Shown here in pieces: positions 43,456 to 52,842 of a stretch of 64,000 bases of DNA. Source of the DNA: Mucilaginibacter mallensis (lineage in GTDB: Bacteria; Bacteroidota; Bacteroidia; Sphingobacteriales; Sphingobacteriaceae); the NCBI RefSeq assembly GCF_900105165.1, contig NZ_LT629740.1, forward strand, positions 5,394,001 to 5,458,000. Direction: 5' to 3'. Position numbers and translations under genes: made by a program. Numbering within the stretch: position 1 is the first letter of the stretch; each line of letters begins with the position of its first letter. The notes below the pieces were generated by a model that saw only the letters and a list, made by a program, of their open reading frames with translations, had not been told where the DNA came from and ran no database searches.

Positions 43456-44910
43456 TTATTGAATCAAATGTTTTAGCTGGATAATTTCCTTCTCATCCAA
43501 ATAACGCCAGCGGCCACGGGTAAGGTCTTTTTTGGTAAGGCCTGCGTAGATCACCCTATCCAGTTTTACAACCTCATAACCCAAATGCTCAAATATACGG
43601 CGAACTATGCGGTTTTTACCGCTGTGTATCTGTATACCTATTTCTCTTTTAGTACCACCTGTTACATATGAAATAGAATCCGGCTTAATTAAACCATCCT
43701 CCAGCTCCAATCCATATTGGATCTTGTTCATATCGCCTTGTGCCAAAGCTTTGCTTAATTCAACCTGGTACAGCTTGGTAACGTTACTGCGTGGGTGCGA
43801 AAGTTTATCAGCCAGATCACCATCATTGGTCATCAGCAATAAACCTGTGGTATTTCTGTCTAAACGGCCTATCGGGTAAATGCGTTCCCTGCTTGCTTTT
43901 TCAACCAGGTGCATAACGGTACGGCGTTCCTGAGGGTCTTCAGTAGTAGTTATATAATCCTTTGGTTTATTCAGTAACACATAAACCATTTTTTCGCGCT
44001 TAAGCAATTCGCCGTTGTAACGGATTTCGTCTTTTATCGGGTCGATTTTATGGCCCAGTTCAGAAACAACTTCGCCGTTTACCGAAACCACACCTGCTTC
44101 GATCAGCTCATCAGCCTTACGGCGTGAGCAGATACCTGCGTTAGCTATATAACGGTTAAGTCTTATTAATCCCGAATCTTTGTTTTCTTTCTCCTTGCGG
44201 CCACGTAAAGTTTTTACCGGCGCATCTTTATCACGGGTTATTTTATCATAAACAGGTTTATCTGTTTTGCGGTAAGGTTTATCGCCTGCATCAGCACGTT
44301 TTTTAAATCCGCCTTCTGCTGGCTTGCCTGCAAATTTCCTGTCGCCCGATCTTTCTCTCGGACCAGAACTTGTTGGCCTTGATTTTCTTTCGCCGCCTTC
44401 ATCACCACCAAAGCTTCTTTTTGGCCTGTCATCGCTGGAACCAGCTCTGCCTGAATATGATTTATTGCGTGATGCAAATGATGGCTTATCATCTGCCGAA
44501 CTTACCCTGCCTGAGTAAGGTTTGCTGCGCGCTTGCCTTTTCTCGCCTGAATCGCTGCCGAAACTTTTTTTAGCACGATCGTCGCTATCTGCAGGTCTGC
44601 CTGTGTATGGTTTGTTGCGGGGTACAAAAGTTTTCTTTTCGCCACCGGTAAAGCTGCTTCTGTTTTCACCATCGCCCTTGCCTGCGTATGGTTTGCTGCT
44701 ACCCGATGAAGAATATGATCTCTTCTCGCCTTGTTTTTCGTTGCTAAAGCTTTTTGGGGCTCTTTTACTATCCGCCCGATCGGGGCTTCCGGTTGATCTT
44801 CCACGGGATGCGGAAAATGATTTTTTCGAACCTTCAGTACCGCCTGATCTGCGGCCTGATGATTGATTTGATTTGTCGTCGCGACTATTTCCTGGTCTCT
44901 TAAATACCAT
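43456..44910 (-). CDS. RsuA/RluB-family pseudouridine synthase with long basic N-terminal tail
   Basis: Makes pseudouridine in rRNA. Residues about 245-300 are an S4 RNA-binding domain (RLNRYIANAGICSRRKADEL), followed by the catalytic domain with D351 (IGRLDRNTTGLLL) and C-terminal IHSGKNRIVRRIFEHLGYEV. RluB-type 23S modification is likely, but RsuA or RluF cannot be excluded. The first 240 residues are disordered, rich in Arg, Lys, Ser and Gly, and contain degenerate repeats such as NKPYTGRPADSDDRAKKSFG, SKPYSGRVSSADDKPSF and NKSYSGRAGSSDDRPKRSFG. Such tails occur in Bacteroidota and may bind rRNA. Confidence 0.9.
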   Translation of the reverse strand: MVFKRPGNSRDDKSNQSSGRRSGGTEGSKKSFSASRGRSTGSPDRADSKRAPKSFSNEKQGEKRSYSSSGSSKPYAGKGDGENRSSFTGGEKKTFVPRNKPYTGRPADSDDRAKKSFGSDSGEKRQARSKPYSGRVSSADDKPSFASRNKSYSGRAGSSDDRPKRSFGGDEGGERKSRPTSSGPRERSGDRKFAGKPAEGGFKKRADAGDKPYRKTDKPVYDKITRDKDAPVKTLRGRKEKENKDSGLIRLNRYIANAGICSRRKADELIEAGVVSVNGEVVSELGHKIDPIKDEIRYNGELLKREKMVYVLLNKPKDYITTTEDPQERRTVMHLVEKASRERIYPIGRLDRNTTGLLLMTNDGDLADKLSHPRSNVTKLYQVELSKALAQGDMNKIQYGLELEDGLIKPDSISYVTGGTKREIGIQIHSGKNRIVRRIFEHLGYEVVKLDRVIYAGLTKKDLTRGRWRYLDEKEIIQLKHLIQ

Positions 44911-45072
44911 ATGTTTTTGATTAACACTTCTCAGCGTGAGGGGTCAAAGTTACACATTTTTAAACAATTTTTAAACTTTTTTGTTCGTGTAAAAATCGCT
45001 GTTTAAAGCAGTTTAAACCAAGATTTTAAGGGTGCTTTTGAGGGGCTCAAAACACTAAGGTATTGGCAAGTA

Positions 45073-45104
45073 TTTGATAATGTGATTCATATACCATACC
45101 TTTG
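45073..45104 (+). promoter_or_regulatory. Promoter of the lytic transglycosylase gene
   Basis: TTTG (45073-45076), 20 nt, TACCTTTG (45097-45104), a perfect -7 box, 27 bp before the ATG at 45132. It covers an upstream in-frame TTG, which argues against that codon as the start. Confidence 0.6.
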
Positions 45105-45131
45105 CCGCAGGTTCTACCTATAATTGTACAT

Positions 45132-45914
45132 ATGAATAAAAACGAAATGATTAAAAAACACTTAATTACGTGCTCCGTAATATTCGTGCTGGTTGTCATT
45201 TCCAGATTTACATTTAGCAATGCGGCGGTATCAAAACCGGCCCCGGCTACTGTAACTAATCACGTAAATTCCCGGTATATTTTCACAAAAAATACTGCCG
45301 AAAATGATTTAAATTTTGCCGACGAGGCAATACCTGTTAACGATAAAAGGGTTGACAGGAAAATGAAGACAACATTACAAAAACATGGTTTCAGCTGTAT
45401 ACAATCAAACGTATTGCAGCGCAAAGCGGAAAAATTATTCCCCATCATTGTGCCTATTTTAAAGGCCTATGGTATCCCCGAAGATTTCAAGTACATTCCT
45501 TTGGTTGAATCGGGCCTGTGTAATGGCATTTCGCCTAAAGGTGCGGCAGGTTTATGGCAATTTATGCCCGGCACAGCACGCACCTATGGTTTAAAGGTAG
45601 GCCATGGCGTTGATGAGCGGTTAAACATTAAAAGATCAACCGTTGCTGCTTGTAAGTACATTAAAGAGCTGTATGGCGAGTTCAACAGCTGGACTTTAGC
45701 TGCAGCGGCTTACAACAACGGCGAGATCAAACTGCAAAAACAGATCCGCAAGCAAAACGAGGACAATTATTTCCGTATGCATTTAAACCGCGAAACCGGT
45801 GTATATGTATACAATCTTATTGCCATGAAAGAGATCATCAACAGGCCTGCCAAGTACGGTTATAAAGAACCTTACACCGGCATGCCTGCACCGCATCTGC
45901 TGGCATATAATTAA
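45132..45914 (+). CDS. Lytic murein transglycosylase, SLT (GH23) family
   Basis: Cleaves the MurNAc-GlcNAc bond of peptidoglycan with anhydro product. The 260-residue protein has an N-terminal hydrophobic helix (about 8-30) as signal or anchor. The SLT domain has catalytic E126 (IPLVESGLCNGISPKGAAGL), then WQFMPGTARTYGL and LAAAAYNNGEIKLQ, the hallmark motifs of MltD/Slt-like enzymes. No LysM domain is present. The start at 45132 is preferred because the upstream promoter box covers the alternative TTG. Confidence 0.92.
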   Translation: MNKNEMIKKHLITCSVIFVLVVISRFTFSNAAVSKPAPATVTNHVNSRYIFTKNTAENDLNFADEAIPVNDKRVDRKMKTTLQKHGFSCIQSNVLQRKAEKLFPIIVPILKAYGIPEDFKYIPLVESGLCNGISPKGAAGLWQFMPGTARTYGLKVGHGVDERLNIKRSTVAACKYIKELYGEFNSWTLAAAAYNNGEIKLQKQIRKQNEDNYFRMHLNRETGVYVYNLIAMKEIINRPAKYGYKEPYTGMPAPHLLAYN

Positions 45915-45941
45915 TTTGTAAAAAATTACGGAGCACTTATC

Positions 45942-45977
45942 AGGCCGGTCCGCCAAATGGCAGATCGGCCTTTTTTT
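45942..45977 (+). terminator. Terminator after the transglycosylase gene
   Basis: AGGCCGGTC pairs with GATCGGCCT (one G-T pair), with an inner GCCA/TGGC, followed by seven T residues. Confidence 0.88.
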
Positions 45978-45993
45978 GCGTATATTTGTGGGG

Positions 45994-46107
45994 AACTAAT
46001 GAGTGAGTTGGCAAATGAGTGGATGAGTGAATTGTTTTATGATTGAGTGAGTTAGATTTTAATATTCACTCAATCACTAATACATTCAATCACTAATTAC
46101 ATCTCCT
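45994..46107. repeat. Word-built inverted repeat (unit AATGAGTGAGT)
   Basis: The left half repeats GAGTGAGTT, AATGAGTGG and ATGAGTGAATTG; the right half reads ATTCACTCAATCACTAATAC, then ATTCAATCACTAATTAC. It lies just before uvrA. Confidence 0.7.
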
Positions 46108-46122
46108 CATCAACTATAAAAT

Positions 46123-48969
46123 ATGATTAACAAACCTCTCGATCTGGGCGAGCAAAGTGAAGTTGAAGTTTACGGGGCCCGGGTACATAATTTAAAAAAT
46201 ATCGATGTTTCATTTCCGCGCAACAAGCTGGTAGTAATTACCGGGCTGAGTGGCAGTGGAAAATCATCGCTGGCCTTCGATACTATTTATGCCGAAGGGC
46301 AGCGCCGTTATATGGAGACATTCTCCGCTTATTCACGCCAGTTTATGGGCGGTATGGAGCGGCCTGATGTGGATAAGGTTTCGGGCCTGAGCCCGGTTAT
46401 CGCCATAGAGCAAAAAACTACCAGTAAAAACCCGCGCTCAACCGTTGGTACCATTACCGAGATCTACGATTTTATGCGCTTGCTTTTTGCCCGTGTAGGC
46501 GAAGCATACTCCTATGAAACAGGCGAAAAAATGGAGCGCATGTCTGAAGATCAGATCCTGAAAACCATTTTTGAAAGATTTGACGGACAACCGGTTAACA
46601 TATTAGCCCCGGTTGTAAAAGCCCGCAAAGGCCACTACCGCGAATTATTTGAATCGATCCGCAAGCAGGGCTACCTAAAGGTTTGGATTGATGGCGCAAT
46701 GGCCGATGTTGAGCCCAAAATGCAGGTTGATCGTTATAAGATCCATGACATTGATGTGGTGGTTGACCGTTTGATTGTTAGTCAGGCTGATAGCAAGCGT
46801 TTATATACCTCTATACAAGCTGCGTTAAAGATCGCCAAAGGCATTATCCGGATCGGCGATAAGGATAATAATGTATCCTATTTCAGTAAATATCTGATGG
46901 ACCCGGTTTCGGGTATTTCATATGATGAACCACAACCAAACACATTCTCGTTCAATTCACCGTATGGTGCTTGTGAAAAATGTAATGGCCTGGGTTATAT
47001 TTTTGAGGTTGATGAAGCTTCGGTTATCCCCAACCCAAAACTGAGCATATTAAACGGTGGCCTCGCTCCTTTGGGCGAATACCGCGAAACTTGGATCTTC
47101 CAGGTATTAAAGGCGCTTGCTAAAAAATACGAGTTCAGCTTATCCACACCTATCGAAAAATTAGAGAAAGAGAAACTGGACATCATCCTCAATGGCTCCA
47201 ACGAAATGGTAACCGTTGCGGTTGAATACAATAAGTGGAACGTACAAAGCTACCAGATCACATTTGATGGTATCATCCGCATGCTGGAAGAGCAGCAGGA
47301 ACGCCGAGGCGATGAAGGCATGGACGATATGGAAAACTATCGTGTATTAAGGACCTGCCCGGTATGTGATGGCGCAAGACTTAAAAAAGAATCGTTGCAC
47401 TTTAAGGTCGACCATAAAAACATCTTTGAGTTGGCCACCATGGATATTAACGACTTGCAGGACTGGTTCAATAACCTGGAAGACCGTTTAAATGAGCGTC
47501 AAAATATTATCGCCAAAGAAATACTAAAAGAGATCCGCGCCCGTATTGTGTTTTTGCTGGATGTTGGTCTGAGCTATTTAACGCTTGATCGTACAGCTAA
47601 AACACTTTCGGGTGGTGAGGCACAACGTATAAGACTGGCAACACAGATCGGTTCACAATTAATGAATGTGATGTACATCCTGGATGAACCAAGCATTGGT
47701 TTGCACCAGCGAGACAATGAAAGGCTCATCAACGCACTAAAAAACCTCCGCGATCTGGGTAATACAGTTTTGGTAGTTGAACACGATAAGGATATGATAC
47801 TGGAAGCCGACCATGTGATTGACATGGGCCCGGCTGCAGGCGTTCATGGCGGCGAAATTGTGGCACAAGGCACACCTGCTGAATTAATGAAGGCGCACAC
47901 ACTCACCACATCCTATATTAACGGCGAGCGCGAAATTGCCATCCCAAAGACAAGGCGCGAAGGCAACGGCAAAACATTAAGCCTGAAAAAAGCAACCGGC
48001 CATAACTTAAAAAAGGTAAGTGCTGATTTCCCTTTGGGTAAAATGATCGGTATTACGGGCGTGTCGGGAAGCGGTAAATCAAGTTTGATAACGGAAACCC
48101 TGTATCCTATCCTGAACCATCACTTCTTCAGGGCTAAAAAGCACCCGCTGCCATTTGAAAAGGTTGAAGGGTTGGAAAATATTGATAAGGTGATTGAGAT
48201 CGACCAATCACCAATTGGCCGTACACCACGCTCAAACCCGGCAACTTATACCGGTGTTTTCTCTGATATCCGTAACCTGTACGTACAATTGCCGGAGTCG
48301 AGGATCAGAGGTTACAAACCGGGTCGTTTCTCATTCAACGTAAAAGGCGGCCGTTGTGAAACCTGCCAGGGCGCAGGCATGAAGGTGATTGAAATGAACT
48401 TTTTACCCGATGTACAGGTACCTTGCGAAGAATGCGGCGGCAGGCGCTATAACCGTGAAACGTTGGAAGTACGCTATCGTGGTAAATCCATCAGCGATGT
48501 GCTGGATATGAGCATTGAGGATGCTACACCATTCTTTGAGCACATCCCAGCTATCTACCGCAAGGTTAAGACCTTGCTTGATGTTGGATTGGGCTATATC
48601 AGGCTTGGCCAGGCATCAACCACCTTATCTGGCGGCGAAGCACAACGTGTTAAACTGGCGACAGAGCTATCAAAAAAAGATACCGGCAATACCTTTTACA
48701 TACTGGATGAGCCAACCACCGGTTTGCATTTCGAGGATATTAACGTATTGCTTGGCGTTTTAAACCAACTGGTTGATAAGGGTAACACTGTATTAGTAAT
48801 TGAACATAACCTAGATGTTATTAAGGTAGTTGATCACGTAATTGATCTTGGACCAGAAGGCGGCTCAGGCGGCGGCAGAATATTATTCAGCGGCACGCCT
48901 GAAGGTTTGTGTAAGGTAAAGGAGAGCTTTACCGGGCAGTTTTTGAAAAAAGAGATGGGGATAAAATAA
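46123..48969 (+). CDS. uvrA: Excinuclease ABC subunit A
   Basis: Damage-recognition ATPase of nucleotide excision repair. The 948-residue protein has two ABC modules: the first Walker A is TGLSGSGKSSLAFDT (about 39-53) and the second is TGVSGSGKSSLITET (about 644-658). Signatures are TLSGGEAQRIRLATQIGS and TLSGGEAQRVKLATELSK. Zinc modules are CEKCNGLGY with RTCPVCDGARL, and CETCQGAGMK with CEECGGRRY. The protein is complete. It is preceded by a word-built inverted repeat. Confidence 0.97.
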   Translation: MINKPLDLGEQSEVEVYGARVHNLKNIDVSFPRNKLVVITGLSGSGKSSLAFDTIYAEGQRRYMETFSAYSRQFMGGMERPDVDKVSGLSPVIAIEQKTTSKNPRSTVGTITEIYDFMRLLFARVGEAYSYETGEKMERMSEDQILKTIFERFDGQPVNILAPVVKARKGHYRELFESIRKQGYLKVWIDGAMADVEPKMQVDRYKIHDIDVVVDRLIVSQADSKRLYTSIQAALKIAKGIIRIGDKDNNVSYFSKYLMDPVSGISYDEPQPNTFSFNSPYGACEKCNGLGYIFEVDEASVIPNPKLSILNGGLAPLGEYRETWIFQVLKALAKKYEFSLSTPIEKLEKEKLDIILNGSNEMVTVAVEYNKWNVQSYQITFDGIIRMLEEQQERRGDEGMDDMENYRVLRTCPVCDGARLKKESLHFKVDHKNIFELATMDINDLQDWFNNLEDRLNERQNIIAKEILKEIRARIVFLLDVGLSYLTLDRTAKTLSGGEAQRIRLATQIGSQLMNVMYILDEPSIGLHQRDNERLINALKNLRDLGNTVLVVEHDKDMILEADHVIDMGPAAGVHGGEIVAQGTPAELMKAHTLTTSYINGEREIAIPKTRREGNGKTLSLKKATGHNLKKVSADFPLGKMIGITGVSGSGKSSLITETLYPILNHHFFRAKKHPLPFEKVEGLENIDKVIEIDQSPIGRTPRSNPATYTGVFSDIRNLYVQLPESRIRGYKPGRFSFNVKGGRCETCQGAGMKVIEMNFLPDVQVPCEECGGRRYNRETLEVRYRGKSISDVLDMSIEDATPFFEHIPAIYRKVKTLLDVGLGYIRLGQASTTLSGGEAQRVKLATELSKKDTGNTFYILDEPTTGLHFEDINVLLGVLNQLVDKGNTVLVIEHNLDVIKVVDHVIDLGPEGGSGGGRILFSGTPEGLCKVKESFTGQFLKKEMGIK

Positions 48970-49023
48970 TACCTTCCATTAAAAAGACCGATATTCTTTA
49001 TCCTCATTTTCTTATATTTGAAT

Positions 49024-49260
49024 ATGGAAACCAAAGAATTAACTTCTGATTCTCTTAACGAACAACAGTTAATGATGTTGCGCCTGTTAAAAAAACCAAT
49101 GCCCGAAGGTGATTTTATACAGATAAGGCGGCTTGCGGTTAAATTATTGTCGAAGCAAGCGGACGAAGCTATTGAAGATTGGGAAGCTAAAAACAATATT
49201 ACCAGCGATAGTTACGAGCAGCTAAGCAAAAAGCATTTCCGTAGTACTCCTAAGCATTAA
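49024..49260 (+). CDS. Antitoxin partner of PIN toxin
   Basis: A 78-residue acidic, helical protein (LNEQQLMMLRLLKKPMPEGD, then FIQIRRLAVKLLSKQADEAI and EDWEAKNNITSDSY). No named domain is recognised. Its stop overlaps the PIN start as TAATG, the usual arrangement for an antitoxin preceding its toxin. The ATG at 49024 is preferred to the TTG two codons before. Confidence 0.72.
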   Translation: METKELTSDSLNEQQLMMLRLLKKPMPEGDFIQIRRLAVKLLSKQADEAIEDWEAKNNITSDSYEQLSKKHFRSTPKH

Positions 49261-49667
49261 TGAAAGTAGTATTAGATTCTAATGTGCTTTTGGTTGCCCT
49301 TGGCAAAAAGAGCAGGTTCAGACCTATTTGGAATTCATTTATTGATGGTAAATATCAATTAATAATTTCTGATGACATTGTTTTTGAGTATACAGAAATA
49401 TTACAACAACATTCCGCCAATGGCATTGCTGAAATAATCCTTGAAATATTTATTGAATCTCCGGATATCATATTTCAACAGGTCTACTATAATTGGAATG
49501 CTATTAAAGCCGATCCTGACGATAATAAGTTTTTTGATATTGCAGTTGCAGCCAATGCGGATTACTTAGTTACAAATGATGCTCATTTCAATGCTGTTAA
49601 AAATTTAGACTTCCCGTCTATCAAAATAATAACAGCAGACGAATTTATGAATATTATAAATTCATAA
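49260..49667 (+). CDS. PIN-domain toxin (putative RNase)
   Basis: Putative toxin-antitoxin RNase of 135 residues. PIN-domain acidic residues are visible: D7 (VVLDSNVLLVAL), E near 43 (DDIVFEYTEIL) and D residues in KADPDDNKFFDIAVAANADY and LVTNDAHF. It belongs to the PIN branch annotated as putative toxin components (COG1569-like). It is translationally coupled to the preceding antitoxin. The RNA target is unknown. Confidence 0.85.
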   Translation: MKVVLDSNVLLVALGKKSRFRPIWNSFIDGKYQLIISDDIVFEYTEILQQHSANGIAEIILEIFIESPDIIFQQVYYNWNAIKADPDDNKFFDIAVAANADYLVTNDAHFNAVKNLDFPSIKIITADEFMNIINS

Positions 49668-49708
49668 TTCGTCTCAAACAAAAAGCATTAATCCTAACTT
49701 TAGGCTAT

Positions 49709-51211
49709 ATGCTGCCGTTATTGATATCTTCCCAAATTCGCGAAGCTGATGCTTATACCATCGCTCATGAGCCCATTACTTCCATTAATTTAATGGAGCG
49801 CGCCGCAAAGGCATTTGTGGGCTGGTTCATCAATCATTTCCCTGATAAAAAACAGGCGATATCCATTTATTGTGGCACCGGCAATAATGGCGGTGATGGG
49901 TTAGCCATAGCGCGGATGCTGTATGAGCATCATTATAAGGCCTTAAATATTATCATCACCCGCTTTTCTGATAAAGCCTCAGATGATTTTAATGCTAATC
50001 TTAAACGGTTGCAAAAGCCTATCCCCTTAACAGAAATAAAACCGGGCGAGGCTTTCCCTGCCGAAGAAAGCTCTGTAATTATTGATGCTATGCTGGGTAG
50101 CGGCCTGAACAAACCATTAAGCGGTGACTATAAAAATTTAGTAACCTACCTTAACGATCTTGACAAAACTATAGTCGCGGTAGATGTCCCTACCGGATTT
50201 TTTACAGATGGCGAAATAAAACCCGATGCCTCCGTTTTAAAGGCAGATTTGGTGATCACCTTTCAACAGCCAAAAATTAACTTTCTATTACCTGAATCGG
50301 GCCCGAATATTAGGTGCTGGGAGGCGGTTAATATCGGCATTGACGAGGGCTTCGTGAAATCATTAAACTCACCTTATCAGTTTGTGGGCGAAAAGGATAT
50401 CCGTAAGCTTATCAAACCACGGCATAAATTCAGTAATAAAGGCACCTATGGCCATGCACTTATTGTTGCAGGGCAGGCTAAAACTATGGGGGCGGCTTTA
50501 CTTTCTTCTGCGGGGTGCGCCCAGGCAGGTGCAGGCTTAACCACAGCATGTGTGCCCGAAAGCGGCCTTACTGCCCTAAATAGTTATATGCCCGAGATAA
50601 TGGCTATTATACGTCAGGGCGATGACCTGCCCGAGATTGATTGGGATAAATTTACCGCGATAGGTATAGGCCCGGGTTTGGGCGATGATGAAAATACACT
50701 GGCATTACTAACCTACATCTTCACTAACTATAGAAAACCTGTGATTATTGATGCCGACGCGTTAAATGTACTGTCGGCCCACAAGGAGTTATGGGCTTTA
50801 ATACCCGAAGGCAGCATTTTAACGCCGCACATGAAGGAGTTTGACCGTCTTTTTGGTGAACATACCAGTTGGTGGCTGCGGCTGCAAACGGCTATAGCGA
50901 AAGCGAAAGAGCTTAAAATATGCATCGTGCTAAAAAATGACTATACCATAACCGCTACTCCGGATGGTAAGGCGTATTTTAATTCAACAGCCAATGCTGC
51001 TATGGCCAGTGGTGGCATGGGCGATGTACTTACCGGCATTATAACAGCCTTGCTCGCACAAAAGTATGCCCCATACGAAGCCTGTATTATTGGTAATTAC
51101 ATACATGGTAAAGCAGGTGATGAACTTGCGCTGCCCAACCGGATGAATGTAGTTTTACCAGGCAAACTGGCTAATCAACTGCCAATTACTATGGCAAAAT
51201 TAAGCGCATAA
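49709..51211 (+). CDS. nnrDE: Bifunctional NAD(P)HX epimerase / ADP-dependent dehydratase
   Basis: Repairs hydrated NAD(P)H. Residues 1-215 are the NnrE/YjeF_N epimerase (IYCGTGNNGGDGLAIARML). Residues about 225-500 are the NnrD ribokinase-fold dehydratase (GHALIVAGQAKTMGAALLSS, AIGIGPGLGDDENTL, then VIIDADALNVLS, LTPHMKEFDRLFG and ASGGMGDVLTGIITALL). The typical GTGD is here GMGD. The fusion is common in bacteria. Just after the stop is a terminator that faces the opposite strand. Confidence 0.95.
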   Translation: MLPLLISSQIREADAYTIAHEPITSINLMERAAKAFVGWFINHFPDKKQAISIYCGTGNNGGDGLAIARMLYEHHYKALNIIITRFSDKASDDFNANLKRLQKPIPLTEIKPGEAFPAEESSVIIDAMLGSGLNKPLSGDYKNLVTYLNDLDKTIVAVDVPTGFFTDGEIKPDASVLKADLVITFQQPKINFLLPESGPNIRCWEAVNIGIDEGFVKSLNSPYQFVGEKDIRKLIKPRHKFSNKGTYGHALIVAGQAKTMGAALLSSAGCAQAGAGLTTACVPESGLTALNSYMPEIMAIIRQGDDLPEIDWDKFTAIGIGPGLGDDENTLALLTYIFTNYRKPVIIDADALNVLSAHKELWALIPEGSILTPHMKEFDRLFGEHTSWWLRLQTAIAKAKELKICIVLKNDYTITATPDGKAYFNSTANAAMASGGMGDVLTGIITALLAQKYAPYEACIIGNYIHGKAGDELALPNRMNVVLPGKLANQLPITMAKLSA

Positions 51212-51242
51212 AAAAAGCGGTTGTAAGTATCGTACAACCGCT
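51210..51242 (-). terminator. Terminator for the sigma/anti-sigma operon
   Basis: AGCGGTTGTA (51216-51225) pairs with TACAACCGCT (51233-51242). On the minus strand it is followed by TTTTTTAT, so it terminates transcription arriving from 52257. It abuts the nnrDE stop and may also help end that transcript. Confidence 0.82.
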
Positions 51243-51429
51243 AACTATTAACTGATCTTATAAAGAACAAAATACTCTAAACTAAATTACCTATAAGACA
51301 CCTATAGGGCACTAATAGTTACAAAACGTAAAAAAAAATAATATTGTTTTGTCAGATGTTAAAAACACACTAAAAAACCTGCATTTTAACTTAATTTAAC
51401 AAAAAAGAAAGGGGTTTAGCTTTTGATAG

Positions 51430-52257
51430 CTATAAAACGGCTCCCATAACCATCATCTGATCCATGGTTGGGTTTACACTTCCACCTTTAGGCTCAAGCG
51501 TTACCGCAAAGGCCTGGGCCACGGCAATAGATTGCATTTGTTTCATGTCCACACTGTCGGATGTTTTATCAAAAACACCCAGGCTAACCGGCTTGCCACC
51601 TACCAGGGCCCATAGCTGGTATTGGTGTGCGCTATCATTCTGTGGCAATTGCAGATCGGCCATATCAATCATCACTTGTTTTTTGATCGGGCTAAAAGCA
51701 ACTAACATTGAGGCGGATGTATGTTTGGCAGTGCCTTGTAGTTTTATAACCTTAAATGTTGGATCGCGGTAAATATTCAACTGGTGATCCATAAATTTAA
51801 CCGTATTGGTAAAATGCTGGTTTGATGAGCTCAATGCTACCAATTGCGTGTTTGCTTCTTTCAACTGATCATACACATCAACCAATGCAGCAACGCTCAA
51901 TATTAATAATGCCAGGCAGGCTGCAAAGGCATATTTGTAAAAGCTATTTGGTTTTGATGCTGTAAAAGCAATTAAATTATCTTTTTTAACAGGCTCCTTT
52001 TTGGTAGGGAAGGTATCATCATCACCAAAATTAGTTAGCAGGCTGTTCAATATTTTACCGCGAAGTTCTTCTGAAGGCTCAATGGCATTTTCTAAGGCAT
52101 AGGCTTCCATGGAACGCTCAATTTCATCCAATTCGGCCTTTACAGCCGGATATTCTGAAATCATAGCTTCCACCTGGTTCTTTTCTTCCTGGGTAACATC
52201 ACCCAGAACGTAAAGTTCCAATATGCCTGATTCAATATATGCCTTAATGTCTTCCAC
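51430..52257 (-). CDS. Membrane anti-sigma factor, RskA-like
   Basis: The 275-residue protein has a cytosolic acidic N-terminal domain (MEDIKAYIESGILELYVLGD) without the Cys/His pair of ZAS-type factors. One transmembrane helix covers about 108-129, and a periplasmic RskA-like C-terminal domain carries LVAFSPIKKQVMIDMADLQL and YQLWALVGGKPVSLGVFD. It is 10 bp downstream of an ECF sigma gene and presumably holds it inactive. Release probably involves regulated proteolysis, as known for RskA; the signal is unknown. Confidence 0.9.
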   Translation of the reverse strand: MEDIKAYIESGILELYVLGDVTQEEKNQVEAMISEYPAVKAELDEIERSMEAYALENAIEPSEELRGKILNSLLTNFGDDDTFPTKKEPVKKDNLIAFTASKPNSFYKYAFAACLALLILSVAALVDVYDQLKEANTQLVALSSSNQHFTNTVKFMDHQLNIYRDPTFKVIKLQGTAKHTSASMLVAFSPIKKQVMIDMADLQLPQNDSAHQYQLWALVGGKPVSLGVFDKTSDSVDMKQMQSIAVAQAFAVTLEPKGGSVNPTMDQMMVMGAVL

Positions 52258-52267
52258 TACTCAACTT

Positions 52268-52819
52268 TCAATTAAAATGTTTTCTAAGTTCTAGTATAGC
52301 CATCCTTAAACGTGTTTTAATCGTACCCAAAGGAATGCCTAGCTCATCTGCTGCTTCCACATGAGTGTAACCTTTAAAATACACTAGTTCAAGAATAGAT
52401 TTCTGCTCGGGTTTTAGTGTCTGAACCAGGTCTTTAACGCCTAATAGTTCAGGATTGTAAACTGTATTCCTTTGCTCGTCTATGAAAGTTACGTTATTTT
52501 CGAGTTCCTGGTTTTTGTTTTGATTCTTAAAATCCTTAGATCGTAGTTTGTCTATAGCTAAATTGCGTGCGATATTCATCATCCAGGTAAATAAACGCCC
52601 CTTTTCAGTACTATAGCTTGAGAATGAATGCCAGATCTTTACAAAGGTTTCCTGTAAAACATCTTCGGCGGCTGCCGTATCAATAATTATGCGTGATATT
52701 ACACCGTACAACGAGGAGGAGTACATATCATAGAGTGCCTCTATGGCAATCTTTTCCCTGTTCCTTAGTGAAAACACTAATTCCTCTTCGGTGAGTGATA
52801 TTTTACCCTTCTTAGTCAA
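52268..52819 (-). CDS. ECF-type RNA polymerase sigma factor (SigK-like)
   Basis: A 183-residue sigma-70 factor with region 2 (AAEDVLQETFVKIWHSFSSY, WMMNIARNLAIDKLRSKDF) and region 4 (SILELVYFKGYTHVEAADEL, GIPLGTIKTRLRMAI). A linker of about 40 residues separates them. It is paired with the following RskA-like anti-sigma gene. The sigma start lies only 23 bp after the lipA stop, so lipA, sigma and anti-sigma may share a transcript. Confidence 0.93.
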   Translation of the reverse strand: MTKKGKISLTEEELVFSLRNREKIAIEALYDMYSSSLYGVISRIIIDTAAAEDVLQETFVKIWHSFSSYSTEKGRLFTWMMNIARNLAIDKLRSKDFKNQNKNQELENNVTFIDEQRNTVYNPELLGVKDLVQTLKPEQKSILELVYFKGYTHVEAADELGIPLGTIKTRLRMAILELRKHFN

Positions 52820-52842
52820 CAGGGTGAAGTTATAAAGAAAAT

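Noticed and set aside
44502..44927. Long alternate frames over the pseudouridine synthase tail
   Set aside because: Explained by low-complexity repetitive coding DNA; only the minus-strand frame joins the S4 and catalytic domains.
45102..45131. TTG as start of the transglycosylase
   Set aside because: The TTG is part of the TACCTTTG promoter box, so it would be upstream of the transcript start.
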